A DNA stretch of 64,000 nt from Diphasiastrum complanatum (lineage: Eukaryota; Streptophyta; Lycopodiopsida; Lycopodiales; Lycopodiaceae), in assembly GCA_029204225.1 (NCBI GenBank), contig CM055098.1, positions 20,342,685 through 20,406,684 on the forward strand. The letters run 5' to 3'. Position 1 is the first letter of the stretch. Every line of letters begins with the position of its first letter. This document shows positions 10,349-19,582 of this stretch, in pieces. Under the pieces are notes generated by a model. That model searched no databases and was not told the origin of the DNA. It was given only the letters and a program-made list of their open reading frames with translations. Both the position numbers and the translations under genes were made by a program.

Positions 10349-10882
10349 TCATCGCTTTCGTGCTAGTTTTAAGGTCTCAAAATTTTTGGCACTAGCTATT
10401 ACTGTTGCTAAGGAGGCCATGTCCCCTTGTCTGCAATACCGATCAATCTTTGGTGGTAAACCAACCAAAAACCATTCGATCTGCATATCTACGGGATATA
10501 CACCGGTTAGTTTTCCTATGAGATTTTTAACCTTACGTGTATATTTGCGAAGGGATTCTTTACTCTTCTTCTGGACATTGTTCAGACGCCCAAGAATTCT
10601 AGATTTGTAATCGATCTCTTTGAACTGGTTCAGAAATGCATCTTTCAGCAAGTACCAGGTTCCTACACGGCCTGGTTCAACTTGATTGTACCATATGCGC
10701 GTCTGCTTTCTTAGCAGACCAGAGAAAATTTGTAGTTTGTCTACGTTAGTTCCCTCGTTATTCACATTAGTGATTGACTCGAATTGTGAGACATAGCTAT
10801 CTGCATCATTGAAAGAAGTCCCTTTAAAATAATTGTATTTAATTTTGGAGATAGAAGTGAAACGTGCAGCAGGACCCTCCAT
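10349..10882 (-). pseudogene. Ty3/gypsy gag (capsid region)
   Basis: This frame gives a capsid-like protein of 177 residues starting MEGPAARF. It contains the retrotransposon gag domain pattern: IWYNQVEPG, LKDAFLNQFKEID, SLRKYTRKVKNLIGKL and IEWFLVGLPPKID. The start codon at 10882 lies about 190 bases from the primer site, a normal leader length. It continues, through stops, into an acidic Ser-rich region and then the knuckles. Confidence 0.85.
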
Positions 10883-11072
10883 ATCGAAGTTAATTAGGAG
10901 TTCAAGTAACTAGGCAGTGATTTCGTCTAGATTTCTTCGACTAGTATTCTTACTTTGTCTTTGTAAAAATTCCTCTCTAAGCTTACGATATCGTTCTAAT
11001 CTGGATTCTCTATCTGACATACACTAGAGATGGAAATGGATTTGTTAGTTTTCTTATAACTTTCCTAAACTA

Positions 11073-11090
11073 TCCTCGGCAACGGCGCCA
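11073..11090 (-). other. Primer-binding site, tRNA-Asp
   Basis: On the minus strand TGGCGCCGTTGCCGAGGA matches the complement of the 3' end of plant tRNA-Asp (ending CCCCGGCAACGGCGCCA) with one mismatch. This is the primer of Athila/Tat-like Ty3 elements and fixes the LTR just to its right. Confidence 0.88.
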
Positions 11091-11095
11091 AAAAT

Positions 11096-12343
11096 TGGTA
11101 TATGTCATACTGTACCAACAGGTTTAATATAGATTTTATAGTAAATAATGTCGTTCCCACAGAGGACAACGTTAGAAAGTTATGTTTTTGGTACAATTAT
11201 GGCAAGTGGTTTCGAGTGTTATTCTGGTTGTCAATAGACATTAAAAAATAACCAGTATTACTTATGTTTGGGATGGTAATGTTAATAGATTCAGAACAAC
11301 AATCTGGCCTCTATTGAATTGGATGAAGCGTGTTCTACAGATGAAATGTTATCAGAGTCGTACAATAGTACTACACTCTGGCTGATTAAGGTGTCAACAA
11401 AGAATCGAGAATTGTTCGATGTATTCGCGACTGTGCAGACAATTAATTATTCGAGTTCGTGAACTATTTGTTTATAGACAGAAGTCCTCAACAACTAAAG
11501 CCCAACTTAATGATTATAAAATACGAAGAGTTTTAGAATACATTAGAAACTTATGTCAATGCCAATAAGGAAAACAAATCAGAGACTTGATTATTCAGAC
11601 AGGGACTGTCATCTCATATGTATACATATAGCTTTATTCAATGATCGTGCTAGACTGTACAAAAGATAGTCGTTATTCGAGTGCCGAAAAGAAAGTATTC
11701 GCGACAGACGAATAAGATGGTTTAAAGAAAGTTCTTTAGAGCATGTTTTACGGAAACATAACAAACGACTGTAATGCACTAGAGTATTTGTCTGATCAGA
11801 GAGTAATTCATGACATGCATTAGAGATTGTTAGCAGACTCAAGATCACTCACACTCAGCAGTGCGGAGAACAGAGATAAGAGAGAATAACTCACAGAACT
11901 CTATTCACTTCTTCAATCTCTTACATAAGCATAAACTCTTCTCTGAAGTGTGAGATCAATATATGTTCTACGGAGCGAAAAAACACACCTCTAAAACAAC
12001 AGGTGCATCGCTCCCGCAAAAGGATCTATTTAACAATTAGATTGAAAATACGTTCAACTGTACCATAGGAGGTATACTTAAGTTAAAGTTAATCTAGTTT
12101 ATCATGTCTTTTCGTATCTAGTCGTTTCGTATGGATGACCTAGTAAAGGTTGTCCAAGACAATGTTTTTTCTTTTTAAATGTCTTGCCCTTAATTACAAG
12201 GCAAGTACTTAGGAGATATATTCCCGAAAAATGAACTTGGACCTCTTCATGGTTTATACTTAACCGGCTCATATCTTCATTTGCGAATATATCATGCCAT
12301 ATTTATGTTGATATTCAATTTTTAACATTTTCGTGGCATCACA
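11096..12343 (-). mobile_element. 5' LTR of Gy, about 1.25 kb
   Basis: The LTR lies between the tRNA-Asp primer site and 12343. On the minus strand it begins TGTGATGCC and ends ATATACCA. The exact right boundary rests on the TG start and on the change at 12344 to T2 sequence. A 17-base match (11226-11242 with 35132-35148, same strand) and loose similarity around 11850-11960 and 35735-35830 link it to the LTR at 35.1-36.3 kb. Confidence 0.6.
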
Positions 12344-12363
12344 AGGAGGAGGGCCTCAATCTA
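12344..12363 (+). mobile_element. Left remnant of T2 with T1 target site
   Basis: Nineteen bases here match 17336-17354, inside the coiled-coil part of the extra ORF of T1. The last five, ATCTA at 12359-12363, recur at 19583-19587 directly after the second T1 LTR. This is therefore the left flank of the site in T2 where T1 inserted; the rest of T2 to the left is gone. Confidence 0.75.
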
Positions 12364-12895
12364 TGTTGGGGGTATTCCCAACGAATTGTAAATAAATAAA
12401 ATGGACCAATAAAATGTGTTGCGAGGGCATGGCATCCTATGCGTATAAGCCCATGGCCCAACGAGCACGCAAGCTTACGTGTAAATAAAATAAAATGGAC
12501 TTGGGCTTTTGAATTAAAATAAAACTAGAGGCCCAAAGTCATTTTTAAACTTAGAAGATTACTTTTTAGAGTTGGGTCCAAATTGGGACTCACATGAATC
12601 TTGTGAATTTCAATGTACTTTTTGTGTACCCTTGGATCAAGTTGGGTCCAAGATGAATGATAGGATCAATGTAAATATTAGCCAATAGGATTTTGGGGCA
12701 AGGGCCTTTCCCCTTTTTTAAAAAGGCCCCCTTTGTACTCTATTTCCAAGCTTAATAGAGGAGGAGACTCTATCATTTTGAGAGCTCAAGCATCCTCATT
12801 TGCTAATCACTCTTGCTTATGCTATTGTTGTGGTTGCTTGTTATTTCAATTTCCCATGCTTTTTGTTTATGCTAGTTAAGGTTTTTCCATTAGCA
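12364..12895 (+). mobile_element. 5' LTR of T1 (3' end deleted)
   Basis: About 530 bases align closely with the LTRs at 18769 and 20991 up to GGTTTTTCCAT. The last 280 or so bases and the primer-binding site are missing. The TATA box seen in the other two copies is degraded here to TTTTTTAAAAAGG (around 12715). Confidence 0.8.
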
Positions 12896-12960
12896 TATTG
12901 CAAAAATCAGAGAAAAAAAAAAATTCAAAAAACCCTTGCATGAAAGGAAATACCAAAATA

Positions 12961-13258
12961 TGACGGATCATCAGATCCCATCCGCTTCCTCCGGATCTAT
13001 GAACAAGCTTGTGAAATCTACGACGAACGGACACCTACAGAAAAGACGATGTTGTTTCCCATGTCCTTACTGGCAATGGCTCAGGATTGGTTTTTCAACC
13101 TGTCAGAGGAAGAAAAATCCATCGAAGAAGTGGTTAAAGCGACTCTCATTACGCGTTTTAAACCAAGAAAGTTCTTGGAAGACCCATTTTTCCTGCTGAG
13201 CAAAATCAAGATGGGAAAATGAGAAAGTTTCAGGGACTATATTGAACGGGTCAAACAT
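12961..13258 (+). pseudogene. Ty3-type gag domain of T1
   Basis: Starting about DGSSDPIRFLRIYEQACEIY, the frame contains LLAMAQDWFFNL, LITRFKPRKFLEDPFFLLSKI and, after a TGA, ESFRDYIERVKHLR. These are the core blocks of the plant Ty3 gag domain. The TGA at about 13221 falls where other gags have a codon, consistent with CGA to TGA. The open frames at 12936 and 13242 are other-frame readings of this region. Confidence 0.75.
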
Positions 13259-13645
13259 CTACGAACTGAAACAACGGGAGCAGTACTCTACTCTACAAGA
13301 AGCTATGGAAGATGCCATCAGGGAAGAGGATGAGAGACCTGACGACGAATATCCATCCACCCACACTCCTACTCCCTCATTAGCATCATCATCATCAAAC
13401 GCATCTGCTCTATCCATAGAACTACCGTTGGAGCAAATGACAAAATTACACAAACAGCAGATGGAACAACTTACAGCGTAGTTTGACTAAAAACTGAAAG
13501 CCTTACAGAGATTTGCAACAGTAACGCCACATCAACCAGAACCAAACCAGCTCCAATATCCACGACGAGAGAACGTATGGTATTCAATGTGCACGCAAAA
13601 CCATACAGCGAACGAGTGTCCAGTCGTAAAGCAAAATCTGAGACT
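13242..13645 (+). pseudogene. End of T1 gag with broken CCHC knuckle
   Basis: The frame continues with an acidic segment (EDAIREEDERPDDEYPSTH), a Ser-rich segment, then WYSMCTQNHTANECP. This is a nucleocapsid zinc knuckle in which the first Cys is Tyr. Two TAG/TAA-type stops precede it. It lies directly downstream of the gag domain, so it is the gag C-terminus of T1. Confidence 0.6.
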
Positions 13646-14340
13646 GAAACATAGATTCTGCCATCTGAGACTGACACATAGATTCTGCCCTCTGAAGTTT
13701 CATCTCAGTGAGACCAGGACACAAAGAAGCTTGCGAGAGTTAGTTTGATGTCTGAGTGCCTGTGCGAGAGTTCCCAGTGACAAAAAGATGGGAAAGTACT
13801 AGAGAACCCTCGTAGACACCAAAATTTTCAGTTCCAATGGGCAAGAACTCTCGCAGAAGATTTTGAAGTTCCATCTCAGGGAGACAAGGACACATAAAAG
13901 CCTACGAGAGTTAGTTTGATTCCAGTGAGCAAAAAATTGGGTTTAAGTTCTAAAAAAACACTAAAAAGTGAAGATCCAGCAAATTCTTCCGGTAAGAACT
14001 CTCGTAGACTCTCTCGATTAATTTAGAATGATAATTTCCATCAGTGATGAAGCCTGTGAGAGTTAGTTTTGAGATTTGTTGAAGTTCAAGCCAAAATAGT
14101 GATTCTGAACCCTTGCATATAGTGAAATTTTCACTTAGTGCGAGAGTTAACTCTCGTAGAGGATTCCATGGTGAGATCTGACCCAGATCTGGCTACCGTG
14201 TTCCTTGAGAGAGTTACTTCCCAAGGATCTGAGAGATATCAAGTTTTTTATCTGCAAAAACAACTAAAGGACCCTCGCATAGCCAACCCTCGCACAAGAG
14301 AATCCTCGCAGACTAGATCAATGGAAAGATCTCATCAGAT
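13640..14340 (+). repeat. Cluster of degenerate CTCGCAGA / GCGAGAGTT repeats
   Basis: Two near-identical 33-base units (CTGAGACTGA...CATAGATTCTGCC) begin the region. Longer diverged units follow, each with a form of CATCTCAGNGAGACNAGGACACA followed by GCGAGAGTTAGTTTGA. The GCGAGAGTT core or its complement recurs about ten times up to CCTCGCACAAG and CCTCGCAGAC near 14300. No protein is recognisable. Part of gag/protease may have been replaced by repeat expansion. Confidence 0.6.
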
Positions 14341-14603
14341 CCAGCTACTGTCAAAATCATAGGTCATTTAGTGCAAGGGGTAAGAGTTTATTAAGAAAAA
14401 ACCACCGTAAACGGCCTAAATTTCACTCCGACCAATCAGATTGATCAGATCCTTAAGATCCAGACTGATTCCACTATACAAGCAAGATCCAACCACATTG
14501 GAACCCACCATCGGATGAATCTGAGATCGAGACGATCAATAGCACGAAGGCTAGCAAATCAAGCACCACACCTTTCCAAATTAGCAGTTGTGCGGCGCAT
14601 CAG

Positions 14604-15228
14604 TTGAAGCAACACTACAACCAGGTGATCCGATGGAGTAATCTACCCAAAGAGGCGATAGCTACGGTAGATATTGATATTTGCAACCACGAGGCGAATG
14701 TCACGGCAGTTCCGATGAAAGACAACAAGGACGAGTCCACCAAAATGACAAAAAAGGGCAAAAAGAAGGTGTTGGATTCTTTGAAGTCAATCAAGATGGA
14801 CTCAAATATAGCGTCATCTTGTACACATGTGACAGAAAACCAAAAGATGACCAGTTGGGCTAAGATCAATATGCTGAAAGAGGAATCTCGACGAGTGCCA
14901 GTTCATGGGATGCTTGAAACTTTCAGAAATTATACCTTGGACGACGTGATAATTATGATGCCACAAGCCTAGAGAGAACCTAATCAAAGTTAGGCACCAG
15001 TGGAACAAGTCTTTGAGGGACCTGCGCGAACACAGCCAATGAACCTTGCCAAGCCAGATGAAGAAGAAAAGATAGTGCATGTGGGAGAACAGTTAACGCC
15101 CACACAGTTCAAGAGACTATGATCATTGTTGGTGGAGTATAAAGACTGTTTTGCCTGGAGTTCTTAAGGGCATTCCACCAATAGTAGTCCAACATACCAT
15201 ACTCTTGGCGGATGGAGCAGTCTCCAAG
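14604..15228 (+). pseudogene. T1 protease-RT linker and RT N-terminus
   Basis: An open stretch (14604-14972) encodes a Lys-rich linker. After stops it gives PMNLAKPDEEEKIVHVGEQLTPTQFKRL, then LLVEYKDCFAWSS and, in another frame, LKGIPPIVVQHTI. These are the conserved blocks just before the RT domain of plant Ty3 elements. Recognisable pol ends at about 15228, where a GTAAG splice-donor-like sequence occurs. No YxDD, RNase H or integrase follows. Confidence 0.65.
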
Positions 15229-15604
15229 GTAAGCCGAGAAAGTTATTTTCTCTCTCTAGATCTTATTGATTCCCAGGATTCCTTTAATCATGCCTAGATC
15301 GTGTGAGGTGATTGCACATCGATCTGAGCTCTTTGGACTCCGCTAGAACCGATCAAAGATTTTCAGCCATATAAGGGCTGAATTTGAGTCATTTGTCACC
15401 TTTGCTGGAGAAGCCCTACTCAAATTGCACTGAAATTTCCAAGTTCTCTGTTTGCGATCAAACTTCCTACAAGCTATCGTCTGCTCATACTGAACACAGA
15501 TCTACATTTTGGTCTCTTGTTATTCACAATTTTTTGTCATTTCCAAACTTTTTTACCTTTTCCACCGTTGTCCTACTTTTTGTCCTTTAACTATCACTGC
15601 TAAC
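15229..15604 (+). promoter_or_regulatory. Spacer before T1 extra ORF: splice-like and TATA-like signals
   Basis: The spacer begins with CCAAG|GTAAG, a plant 5' splice-site match. It contains a pyrimidine run ending in TAG at 15257-15259, a TATA-like CATATAAGGG near 15368, and CTGCTAAC just before the ATG at 15605. The start context AACATGGCC is a good plant initiation context. Either a spliced subgenomic mRNA or an internal promoter could express the extra ORF; neither is shown. Confidence 0.35.
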
Positions 15605-17268
15605 ATGGCCTCTTCATCCTCTGAAGACTTTGGCACCAAACAGGTGATCCAGCATGAAATCCCCGAGGCCACACATATTTGGCCCTTATCCTCTAACGCT
15701 CTGATCCAACCCTGGCTACAGACAGCCGGCCCACTTCTTGAGGCAATGGATTTTTACCTGGTGCTTTTCCATTCTGAAATTAACATGGGCCTCGCCCTTC
15801 ATGCTTACGCCATCTGGGATGTGTCAAAGACACGCTTCCACTTTCTGTACCAAGGTACCACATACAAGGTCAGGATTAACACAAACTTGATGGTCACCAT
15901 TGGCATTATGTCCGGCGACCATCATTCCATCTCCCACCATCAGGCAAAAGCCCTGATTAAACCTTTCGTTGCCAAAACAGCACTTGAGATCCCCATCCAG
16001 ACTAACAACAGTTACCTGATAGATGCTATCACAGAACCAGTCATACAGGCAGTTGCGCATATGTTGAATAACTTTTTAGTTATTTCAACATTTCTCAAGG
16101 ACAGAATTCAGTCCACGCTGTGGAGTCAGATAGTGGAATCCTTTTTGGAATTCCTTGGCCTCTCAGTTGTGCCATACGACTGCCATAGTTTCCTCATTTG
16201 TGAAGTCACCATCTCCATAAAACCCAACAACCGTGAGCGTATTGCAGCAGGCCCCCTATTGTGTAATTTTGCCTGTGCACTTCTCGAGATGAAAGTGTGC
16301 GGTTTCTACCGCTCATCCCTTTTGTCTTCCATCGTGCCGCACACTAACCTCTATCCGCCATCTCAAGCATCCATCTCCTCCCAACCTGCAGTTACTAACA
16401 CAACGGCCATAAAACAAATGCGTGGCGCTGCCTCTACATCTTCATCTCCACCTACTACTCGAAGACGCACCACCACCACCACACTAACGACTCTATCAAC
16501 CACCGCCACTTCTTCTTCCGTGCAACCTTCCCCTCCTGTCTCTATTGTCACTACCCCTCTTCTTGTTCCATCCACAACTGTTTCTATGTCCATTCTCGTT
16601 TCCTCTGTTGATATCACTTCCGTTTCTATTCCATTATCCACTACTCTGTCCATCACCATCACATCTTCCATTACTCCTGCCACCACCGTTGTTCCCCTCA
16701 CATTTAATCCATCTGATTCTCAGTTGTCTCCCAACACTCTGGCGTGGATGCAAGTCATTAATTTTTCACCCCCACGCCAGACTCTTTCTGCTCCATCCTC
16801 GCCTTCCTCCATACTCCACACCACCCTTCAGTTCCCCTCTTTTCTCCCATCCTCTCGTTTGGACAAACCGTCCTCAACCTCGTATCCACTATTGCTTCTT
16901 GCACCCCACCTGTTTCGCCACCAAAGGTTGCCGAGGGCAACCAACCGTTGCCTGATGATGCATTTGTTCAAACCATTTTCATACCATCACCAAATCGGAC
17001 TGATCTCACTGTCCCAGATGACATCAGGTCCAACGAGAACCTCATTAAAGACAATGACGACAGAGCTCCACAAGTCATCGGGACCGATACCATACAAGCT
17101 CCCATCAGTGCCAGTGTATTGGCTGCTCCCACAAACTTAACGATGGTGTACCAAACTCTGGGCAAATACATCCTGGAGGCGGTAGCAGCCAAAGCTATTT
17201 TGGAAAGCAGGGTACTACACCTGGCAACAAGAAACACACAACTAGGAGCGGAACTCACAAAGCTGTAG
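15605..17268 (+). pseudogene. T1 extra ORF, N-terminal domain and Ser/Thr-rich region
   Basis: From the ATG at 15605 the frame runs 511 codons. Residues 1 to about 230 look globular (for example THIWPLSSNALIQPWL, LHAYAIWDVSKTRFHFLYQG, LLCNFACALLEMKVCGFYR). About 240-430 are Ser/Thr/Pro-rich low complexity. A frameshift near 16855 means the ancestral frame continues as PPKVAEGNQPLPDDAFVQ to a TAG at 17266-17268 and then through stops into the coiled coil. It is not gag or pol. Position between pol and the 3' LTR matches the env-like or additional ORF of Athila/Tat-type Ty3 elements, but I see no signal peptide or clear membrane anchor. Function unknown. Confidence 0.6.
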
Positions 17269-18010
17269 CACGAGCTGATTCTAGCTCAACAACATGAACA
17301 AGAAGGGCACTGGAAGATTGCCAAGCTGCAGTAGAAGGAGGAGGGCCTCAATCTTTACATCCAAATCCTCTCCAAAGCGCTGATAGAGGCCTCCACGAAG
17401 GTGCGGGAGCTTCAATCCGAAGCGTCCCAATGGCTTGCTCCACTCCAGACGCAACTACAGATTTATGAAGTAGAAAATACGTGCCTGGGGGCGGAAGTCA
17501 AAGCCCTACAAAATGAAAAGCTCGTCCGGTTAGCTCAACCTGCACCAGACTCAAGACCGCTATCTAAATCAGAGGTGAATCTCTTTCGGCGTCAGGTGTA
17601 GGTTTATAGCGGAACATTAAACAGCTACCAAGCAGAGTTCGAAAAATATCAGGCAAGCACAACTCATGAGCTCGCCCAAGCCAAACAAGCCCTCAAGGCT
17701 TGCCAACAGTTCATGGAGAACAAGGCCCAGCCCACCCCCGTGGTAATTCCACCGCCACCTATTTTTGATGCTGCACATGCCGGTACCAGCCAGGACCAAA
17801 GTTAGCAAGCAACAGGGGGATTTAGCCAAGATCAAGGGTTCGAAGGCCAAGACCAAGGACCAACAGATACGGGTGCTAAGATGCGAGACCAAGGCCAAGG
17901 TGCAAGTACCAGCCAAAGCCAAGAAGAAGGACATGCAACATCATCCAGAGGTTTGCACACCATATCTGTCAGCCGGGCCTTCTGAAGACCAAAGTACGTG
18001 GAGGAGAAAA
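17269..18010 (+). pseudogene. T1 extra ORF, coiled-coil and Gln/Gly-rich region
   Basis: The same frame continues through in-frame TAG stops. Heptad-like sequence (YIQILSKALIEASTKVRELQ, LAPLQTQLQIYEVEN, EVKALQNEK) predicts a coiled coil of about 120 residues. A Gln/Gly/Asp-rich tail with repeated SQDQ, GQDQGP and GQGAST follows. The TAGs at 17599 and 17803 correspond to CAG in the T2 copy (19825, 20004), so the stops are secondary mutations and the ancestral protein read through. Confidence 0.65.
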
Positions 18011-18722
18011 TAAATGAATTCCTATTAAAGTATCCCCACGAGTATCGTTTTCAGCTCAGACAATAAAGGGCAAGGAGCTGCAAGCATTACCCACCCTCCA
18101 ACCACAACCAGAGTGCCGTCAGCAGCTGTTTGAAAGAGACCCTATGGCCATTGGGGCCTATGTGACAAGTCCGCAACAATTACGGGTGAACGCGCATTTT
18201 TTGTTATGCACATGACGATCCAAATGGGCGGAATGCGGCACCCCTCTGGACAAGATCACAATTCAAAACTTCAATTGGCCGATCATTCCATCAGAGTACG
18301 GTTGGACTACGGATGTAGATGCCATAAGGGCTCTCACCACATTCGCGTATCACTATTTCAGCTGCCCTGATCCAATAGTCCGCGTGATAGTCACTTACGT
18401 CTGGGACTTAGAGCATTTAATGGGGATTGAAACTAAATGGGACAATTTTTTCCCTCCCATATTCTTTGATCCAAATAAGGCGCTAGCTTCCGACAAAGTT
18501 GAAGATCAGCTGCCAGTCGCTTGTGTGTATTACCGAGCTGTCCTTCTTGGCAATCCATGGAGACACAGATTCCAAGCGTGGGTTGACCAAGATTGGCTGA
18601 CAGGAGTCCACAAGTCCCTTCACACACCCAAGGACTTGAAGAAACTGGACCACCTCAACGTTATGGAAGACGTCACGACCAACCTGATCCAACAAAGGCG
18701 GGCCAAGAAGAATTTTTACTGA
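18010..18722 (+). pseudogene. T1 extra ORF, C-terminal domain
   Basis: A third block of about 220 residues, best read with help from the T2 copy, contains QAL..LQPQPE, LFERDP, AYVTSPQQ, KWAECGTPLDKI, NFNWPIIPSEYGW, TYVWDLEHLMGIETKWDNF, KVEDQLPVACVYYRA and RFQAWVDQDWLTGVHKSL. The last open segment is 18384-18722. I do not recognise the fold. T2 keeps a 22-base segment near 20240 that T1 has lost. The stop lies about 47 bases before the 3' LTR, so coding reaches almost to the LTR. Confidence 0.6.
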
Positions 18723-18768
18723 ACCGGCAGAGTGTCGAGGGACTGGCACTACTTCAGGTCGTGGGTCC

Positions 18769-19582
18769 TGTTGGGGGTATTCCCAACGAATTGTAAATAA
18801 ATAAAATTGACCAATAAAATGTGTTGCGAGGGCATGGCATCCTGCGCGTATAAGCCCATGGCCCAATGAGCACGCAAGCTTAAGTGTAAATAAAATAAAA
18901 TAGACTTGGGCCCTTGAATTAAAATAAAACTAGAGGCCCAAAGTCATTTTTAAACTTAGAGATTGCTTTTTAAAGTTGGGTCCAAATTGGGACTCACATG
19001 AATCTTGTGAATTTTGATGTACTTTTTGTGGACCCTTGGATCAAGTTGGGTCCAAGATGAATGGATATGATCAATGTAAATATTAGCCAATAGGATTTTG
19101 GGGCAAGGGCCTTCCCCATTTTATAAAAAGGCACCATTTGTACTCTATTTCCATGCTTAATAGAGAGGAGAAGACTCTATCATTTTGAGAGCTCAAGCAT
19201 CCTCATTTGCTAATCACTCTTGCTTATGCTATTGTTGTGGTTTCTTGTTATTTCCATTTCCCATGCTTTTTGTTTATGCTAGTTAAGGTTTTTCCATAAG
19301 TAATGAAATTGAGCATTTGAGCTAACCTCCATCTCATCTCTCTCTCTTTCTCTCTTCTCCTTCTCTTTCCTCTTCTATTCTATCATTTCTCTTCACCAAC
19401 AATCATGATGAAGTTAGTTAGGGAAGTAGAGTTAGTGTGAGTAGTGTTAGGGGAGGTAGAGTTAGACAAAAAGTAGAAAACTAACTAAAAGAAGCATCTA
19501 TGCATGGTTAGGTACCTATCTAGTGAATTAATCGTTGTTGATAGGCGGGAGGGCTATACTACGCAAGATCGTCGACCCTACA
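18769..19582 (+). mobile_element. 3' LTR of T1, 814 bp
   Basis: Starts TGTTGGGGG, ends CCCTACA, and is followed by the ATCTA target duplication. It has a CCAAT box (AGCCAATAGG near 19086), a TATA box (19122-19130), a CT-rich tract (19325-19380) and a repeated GTTAG/GTAGAGTTAG segment near its end. It aligns with LTR3 (816 bp) over its full length. Confidence 0.88.
19122..19130 (+). promoter_or_regulatory. TATA box in T1 LTR
   Basis: TATAAAAAG lies about 350 bases into the LTR, 35 bases downstream of a CCAAT motif. The same box is at 21346-21354 in the T2 LTR. A good candidate core promoter for the family. Confidence 0.65.

Larger units (their letters stand above)
5482..12343 (-). mobile_element. 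Decayed Ty3/gypsy element (Gy), 3' LTR missing
   Basis: Reading leftwards the order is LTR, tRNA-Asp primer site, gag, nucleocapsid, protease, RT, RNase H, integrase. RNase H before integrase is the Ty3/gypsy order. The primer site and the lack of a visible chromodomain fit the Athila/Tat side of plant Ty3 elements. Multiple frameshifts and stops, an RT active-site change and loss of the 3' LTR make it non-functional. It abuts a fragment of T2 at 12344, so it probably inserted into or recombined with that element. Confidence 0.85.
12364..19582 (+). mobile_element. T1: Ty3-type element with an extra ORF, pol mostly lost
   Basis: The element is bounded by LTRs starting TGTTGGGGG and ending CCCTACA and flanked by the perfect 5-bp duplication ATCTA (12359-12363, 19583-19587). 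Inside are a gag domain with a broken zinc knuckle, a stretch of short repeats, a remnant of the protease-RT linker and RT N-terminus, then about 3.1 kb of extra ORF reaching the 3' LTR. Most of RT, RNase H and integrase are missing, so it could move only with help. It inserted into T2, a copy of the same family. Confidence 0.8.

Noticed and set aside
15229-15259. A 31-base GT-AG intron
   Set aside because: Far below the minimum size of plant introns; only the donor is worth keeping as a candidate.
16363-16955. Open frames on both strands opposite the Ser/Thr-rich part of the T1 extra ORF
   Set aside because: Shadows of a low-complexity ACC/TCC-rich coding stretch.
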